Positions 13,966-16,394 of a stretch of 16,394 nt of DNA are shown one piece after another. The notes below the pieces were generated by a model. The model did no database searches, was not told where the DNA came from, and saw only the letters and a list, made by a program, of their open reading frames with translations. The position numbers were made by a program, and so were the translations under genes. Numbering within the stretch: position 1 is the first letter of the stretch; every line of letters begins with the position of its first letter. The DNA is from CAYSZX01 sp964548875 (GTDB lineage Bacteria > Patescibacteriota > Minisyncoccia > Minisyncoccales > JANBVM01), in the NCBI GenBank assembly GCA_964548875.1, contig CAZJSP010000011.1, positions 1 to 16,394 of the forward strand, in the 5' to 3' direction.

Positions 13966-13974
13966 GGAGATGAT
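13966..13974 (+). promoter_or_regulatory. Strong Shine-Dalgarno site, sets the start of the beta-propeller gene
   Basis: GGAGATGAT differs from the full anti-SD complement GGAGGTGAT at one position and lies 4 nt before the ATG at 13979 by its last base, about 9 nt by its GGAG core. Most other genes in the window have at best a weak purine stretch, so this is unusual and supports ATG 13979 as the start. Confidence 0.7.
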
Positions 13975-13978
13975 TTAA

Positions 13979-15679
13979 ATGAAAAAACAGATAACAGTTT
14001 TTCTGATTTTTGTGTTACTTGTCTTTGTACAACTACAAAGTCAAGTGTACGGCGAAGGTCTCTCCACTAACTTTGTTGGAGGACCTGGTAACGAAATAAC
14101 TACAGCTAGTACTGGAGGACTAGCAAAAATATGGGAGGTTGAGATAGAAAACGAAGAAGTTTCTGCTCTTTTTCTAGATGAAGATTTCTTTTATACAGGA
14201 GGAGATTATCTAACCAAATGGGACTACAATGGTAGTGTTGTTTGGAAGAAAGAAGCAGCAGCAATATATGACGATATAAAAGATATGGCTGTTTTAGGTG
14301 ATTTTATTGTGACCACAGGTAGAGGATTAATTATGTGGTACAAAAATAATGGAACCCAATTTTGGCAGGATAATTATGTTTGCGATAGTATAGTTTCTTC
14401 GGGAGAATTTTGGTTTAGTACAACAAGCTCTATGTTTAGTAGATATAATCTAAGCGGAGAAGAAAATTACATTTTCCTAAACGATGAAGTCGAAATAATT
14501 GAAGACTTAACCTATTCGTCTGGCTTCATCTTTGCTGGAGGAACAGCTGAAAATGGATCTCTTTATCTTTCTAAAATAAATGCTTCAGACTTATCAATAG
14601 TCTGGGAAAGATTTTGGGATGACGAAGACTTATACGAAGAAAGCATAATCTTTTCCATTTCTTCACACGATGGTTTCCTATATACTGCAGGAGCTGATAT
14701 CAAAAGCACTTATCGGAGCAAGGCCCTTATAATGAAATGGGATTACGATGGTAATCTTATTTGGACCAAAAAAATAGGGAAAGAAGAATGGGGCGATGAG
14801 AAATATAATAAAGCCTATTCTCTTTTCATTCAAAACGATACTCTTTTAATATCAGGAGACATGGACAAAGCGATAACAGCCATGAGCCTTGAAGGAGATG
14901 TCTTATGGAAGAAAGAATGGGAAGACGAAAGAAAGGAAATATTTGATTTTGGATTCCATAATGAAACCTATTATTCCCTCGGTCATAATGAAGGCGGAGA
15001 TTTCTGGTTGGCTAACTGGATTCAAGATCAGGAGGATCCCGAAATAACCAGTCCAGGAGATCGTGTCTACGAGCAACAAGATAGCGAAGATGTTTTGTCT
15101 TGGTACATAGTGGAAACAAATCCCAAAAATTATTCCTTGTTTAAAGATGGATCTTTAATTAAACAAGAGAAAAACTGGAATGGGACATCTGTCTTTGTAG
15201 AGATAGACAGATCCATGCCTTTAGGAGCATACAACTATACTTTGGTAGTTTATGATCTTAATGGTAATAGAGCTAGTTCTGTGGTTATAGTAACCATAGA
15301 AGATACTACCGCTCCTATAATCTTAACTTCTTTCTATAATGAAGAGGAAGATGAGATTAAATGGAAAGCCGAAGACAGGAACCCAGATACTTATGTTATT
15401 TACAAGAACAACAAAGAAATCGTATCTAGTTCTTGGGTCTCAGGAGAAGCAATATCTATTGGTGTTAGTGGAGATGGTAACTATTCGGTTATCTTCCATG
15501 ATACATCGGGCAATTCCAACACAGATTCAATTATCCTGGACAGTGCCGCTAATAATAGCACTATCTTTCCTTCCTGGCTAATAATCTTGTTATCTTCAGG
15601 GGGAGTAGCAGCAGCAGCAGTTTTAGTAGCTCTTCTCTTACCAAGAGAGGAGAAAGAAGCACCTCCAACTTATTATTAA
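13979..15679 (+). CDS. Membrane-anchored surface protein: beta-propeller plus two Ig-like repeats
   Basis: 566-residue exported protein. It has a signal peptide (1 to about 25, ending SQVYG) and a repetitive beta-propeller-like region (about 45-345). The blades repeat a motif such as LTKWDYNGSVVWKKE (78-92), LIMWYKNNGTQFW (117-129), LIMKWDYDGNLIWTKK (250-265) and AMSLEGDVLWKKEW (301-314), resembling PQQ/quinoprotein-like propellers without recognisable cofactor residues. Two Ig-like modules follow (about 352-440 and 442-520) sharing DP/APxI...W...NP..Y..(F/Y)K(D/N)...Y..(V/F)(Y/H)D..GN. A transmembrane helix (about 533-554) and a short charged tail end the protein, so most of it should face outside. 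There are about 12 N-X-S/T sequons. The Ig pattern recalls Asgard and other archaeal surface proteins, and ATA codons seem more frequent than in neighbouring genes; lateral transfer is possible. Function is unknown, probably adhesion or binding. Confidence 0.85.
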   Translation: MKKQITVFLIFVLLVFVQLQSQVYGEGLSTNFVGGPGNEITTASTGGLAKIWEVEIENEEVSALFLDEDFFYTGGDYLTKWDYNGSVVWKKEAAAIYDDIKDMAVLGDFIVTTGRGLIMWYKNNGTQFWQDNYVCDSIVSSGEFWFSTTSSMFSRYNLSGEENYIFLNDEVEIIEDLTYSSGFIFAGGTAENGSLYLSKINASDLSIVWERFWDDEDLYEESIIFSISSHDGFLYTAGADIKSTYRSKALIMKWDYDGNLIWTKKIGKEEWGDEKYNKAYSLFIQNDTLLISGDMDKAITAMSLEGDVLWKKEWEDERKEIFDFGFHNETYYSLGHNEGGDFWLANWIQDQEDPEITSPGDRVYEQQDSEDVLSWYIVETNPKNYSLFKDGSLIKQEKNWNGTSVFVEIDRSMPLGAYNYTLVVYDLNGNRASSVVIVTIEDTTAPIILTSFYNEEEDEIKWKAEDRNPDTYVIYKNNKEIVSSSWVSGEAISIGVSGDGNYSVIFHDTSGNSNTDSIILDSAANNSTIFPSWLIILLSSGGVAAAAVLVALLLPREEKEAPPTYY

Positions 15680-15689
15680 ATATCTAAAA

Positions 15690-15741
15690 CCTTTCTTTTA
15701 TTTCTTTTTAAAAAAAAAGAATAAACAGAAAGGCTTTTTTT
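15690..15741 (+). terminator. Rho-independent terminator after the beta-propeller gene
   Basis: An imperfect hairpin: CCTTTCT (15690-15696) pairs with AGAAAGG (15727-15733), extended by further T/A pairs around an A-rich apex, and followed by CTTTTTTT (15734-15741). It lies 11 nt after the gene's stop and just before the promoter of the pilin-like gene. Confidence 0.75.
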
Positions 15742-15742
15742 G

Positions 15743-15771
15743 TTGAAGATTTTTACTTAATAGGTTATATT
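15743..15771 (+). promoter_or_regulatory. Sigma70-like promoter of the pilin-like gene
   Basis: TTGAAG (15743-15748), a 17-nt spacer and TATATT (15766-15771), directly after the terminator T run. The predicted start is near 15778 with a leader of about 25 nt. There is no clear Shine-Dalgarno sequence before the ATG at 15804. Confidence 0.6.
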
Positions 15772-15803
15772 TAAATTGTATAGTTTTAATACAAAAACAT
15801 TTC

Positions 15804-16298
15804 ATGAAAAAAACAATATTTTTAATAGTCTTTCTCTCTTTTTTATTAATTCCTTCTTTTGCTAGGGCTTTTTGGGGATGCAATAACCAGATTATGCCTT
15901 GCGGTTATGATGTTGATGGAGATGGGACGGTTGAATATGAAACGCTAGAAACAGGTAATTTAAATCGCCAACAAGAAATAGCTGGTGGTTTTCCAGAATC
16001 TATAGATTATGAAGGTTGTCGTTTCGTAGATATTTTTGTCTTGGTGAATAATATTATTGTTTTTGTTATGACTTGTTTAGCCCCTCTTGTTAGTGGAGTT
16101 ATGTTGATTTTGGGATCTTTTTATCTTATGATTGCTGGAGTAGATCAGAATAAATTAAAGACAGGAAAGGACATTATGACAGCAGCTGTAGCTGGTTTAA
16201 TTTTTATCTTTATCTCTTGGGTACTATTGAATACCTTTTTAACTATGATGGGCGTAGCTGAATGGACAGGATTACGAGAAGGCTGGTGGGAATTTTAA
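15804..16298 (+). CDS. VirB2/TrbC-like pilin (putative secreted two-helix membrane protein)
   Basis: 164-residue exported protein. It has a signal peptide (1-22, ending ARA before FWGC), then a Cys-containing loop with C26, C33 and C72. The loop includes DVDGDGTVEYE (36-46), which resembles an EF-hand/dockerin-type calcium loop. Two hydrophobic helices follow (about 75-111 and 127-150) joined by a short basic loop (QNKLKTGKDIM). This layout, with helix one ending in GSFYLMIAG and helix two GLIFIFISWVLLNTF, matches VirB2/TrbC-type pilin proteins that are frequent in Patescibacteria, often near type IV secretion-like genes. It could form a pilus subunit or an envelope channel component. No secretion ATPase is in the window. 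tRNA-Lys follows 8 nt after the stop and is probably co-transcribed. Confidence 0.75.
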   Translation: MKKTIFLIVFLSFLLIPSFARAFWGCNNQIMPCGYDVDGDGTVEYETLETGNLNRQQEIAGGFPESIDYEGCRFVDIFVLVNNIIVFVMTCLAPLVSGVMLILGSFYLMIAGVDQNKLKTGKDIMTAAVAGLIFIFISWVLLNTFLTMMGVAEWTGLREGWWEF

Positions 16299-16306
16299 GA
16301 AAATAG

Positions 16307-16379
16307 GCCCCTATAGCTCAATTGGCAGAGCAGTTGCCTCTTAAGCAATTGGTTCTAGGTTCAAATCCTAGTAGGGGCA
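16307..16379 (+). tRNA. tRNA-Lys (anticodon CTT), no encoded CCA
   Basis: 73-nt cloverleaf: acceptor GCCCCTA/TAGGGGC, D arm GCTC-AATTGGCA-GAGC, anticodon stem GTTGC/GCAAT (one G-U pair) with loop CTCTTAA (anticodon CTT, reading AAG), T arm CTAGG-TTCAAAT-CCTAG, discriminator A at 16379. The following bases are CG, so CCA is not encoded. Confidence 0.93.
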
Positions 16380-16394
16380 CGTTGATATGGTGGC

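Noticed and set aside
13818..14060. tRNA-Arg as an integration site of a mobile element carrying the surface-protein gene.
   Set aside because: I found no second copy of the tRNA 3' end downstream, and no integrase or transposase in the window.
15698..15883. A minus-strand Lys/Phe-rich frame upstream of the pilin-like gene.
   Set aside because: It runs through a terminator, a promoter and the signal-peptide codons of the pilin-like gene; composition is that of A/T tracts.
1..16394. The genome could be archaeal (CarS, thiolase-DUF35, archaeal-style Ig protein).
   Set aside because: The CCA enzyme is of the bacterial HD-containing class, promoters match sigma70, terminators are hairpin + T run, and FabG/FabZ/FabK, PlsC, DUF5667 and the VirB2-like protein are bacterial.

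Overview
The window is AT-rich, densely packed bacterial DNA and most likely comes from a Candidate Phyla Radiation (Patescibacteria, Parcubacteria-like) genome. The reasons are a DUF5667 exported protein, a small two-helix VirB2/TrbC-like pilin of the kind common in that group, a CarS-like CDP-archaeol-synthase homolog, mostly very small intergenic spaces, and a bacterial-type (class II, HD-domain) CCA-adding enzyme with sigma70-like promoters, which argues against an archaeon. The assignment is inferred from gene content; there is no rRNA or ribosomal protein gene to confirm it.

Region 1 (1-10431, all minus strand) is a tightly coupled lipid-synthesis operon. In the direction of transcription it encodes a CarS-like CTP transferase, a thiolase, a DUF35 (Zn ribbon/OB)-DUF362 fusion, a 3-ketoacyl reductase (FabG), a FabZ-FabK dehydratase/enoyl-reductase fusion, a second FabK, two PlsC-type acyltransferases, biotin carboxylase, biotin carboxyl carrier protein, a minimal biotin ligase, and a carboxyltransferase cut by the window edge. 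Neighbouring genes are mostly 1-4 nt apart or overlap by 4-14 nt. Together they cover nearly every step from acetyl-CoA through acyl chains to phosphatidic acid and CDP-diacylglycerol. There is no acyl carrier protein, FabD, FabH or FabF in the window; the only carbon-carbon-forming enzyme is a thiolase with an archaeal-style DUF35 partner. This suggests a CoA-based, ACP-independent fatty-acid and phospholipid route, which is the main discovery candidate here.

Region 2 (10468-13891) holds a PHP-domain phosphoesterase on the plus strand. It converges, through a shared hairpin terminator, on a minus-strand DUF5667 coiled-coil exported protein. Upstream of that gene are a tRNA-Ala(CGC) with encoded CCA and the cca gene. 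A divergent tRNA-Arg(TCG) follows.

Region 3 (13892-16394, plus strand) carries a large surface-anchored beta-propeller protein with two Ig-like repeats. It has a consensus promoter and an unusually strong Shine-Dalgarno site, many N-X-S/T sequons and a domain style reminiscent of archaeal (Asgard-like) surface proteins. It is followed by a terminator, a secreted VirB2/TrbC-like pilin and tRNA-Lys(CTT). These genes suggest cell-surface functions, possibly host contact.
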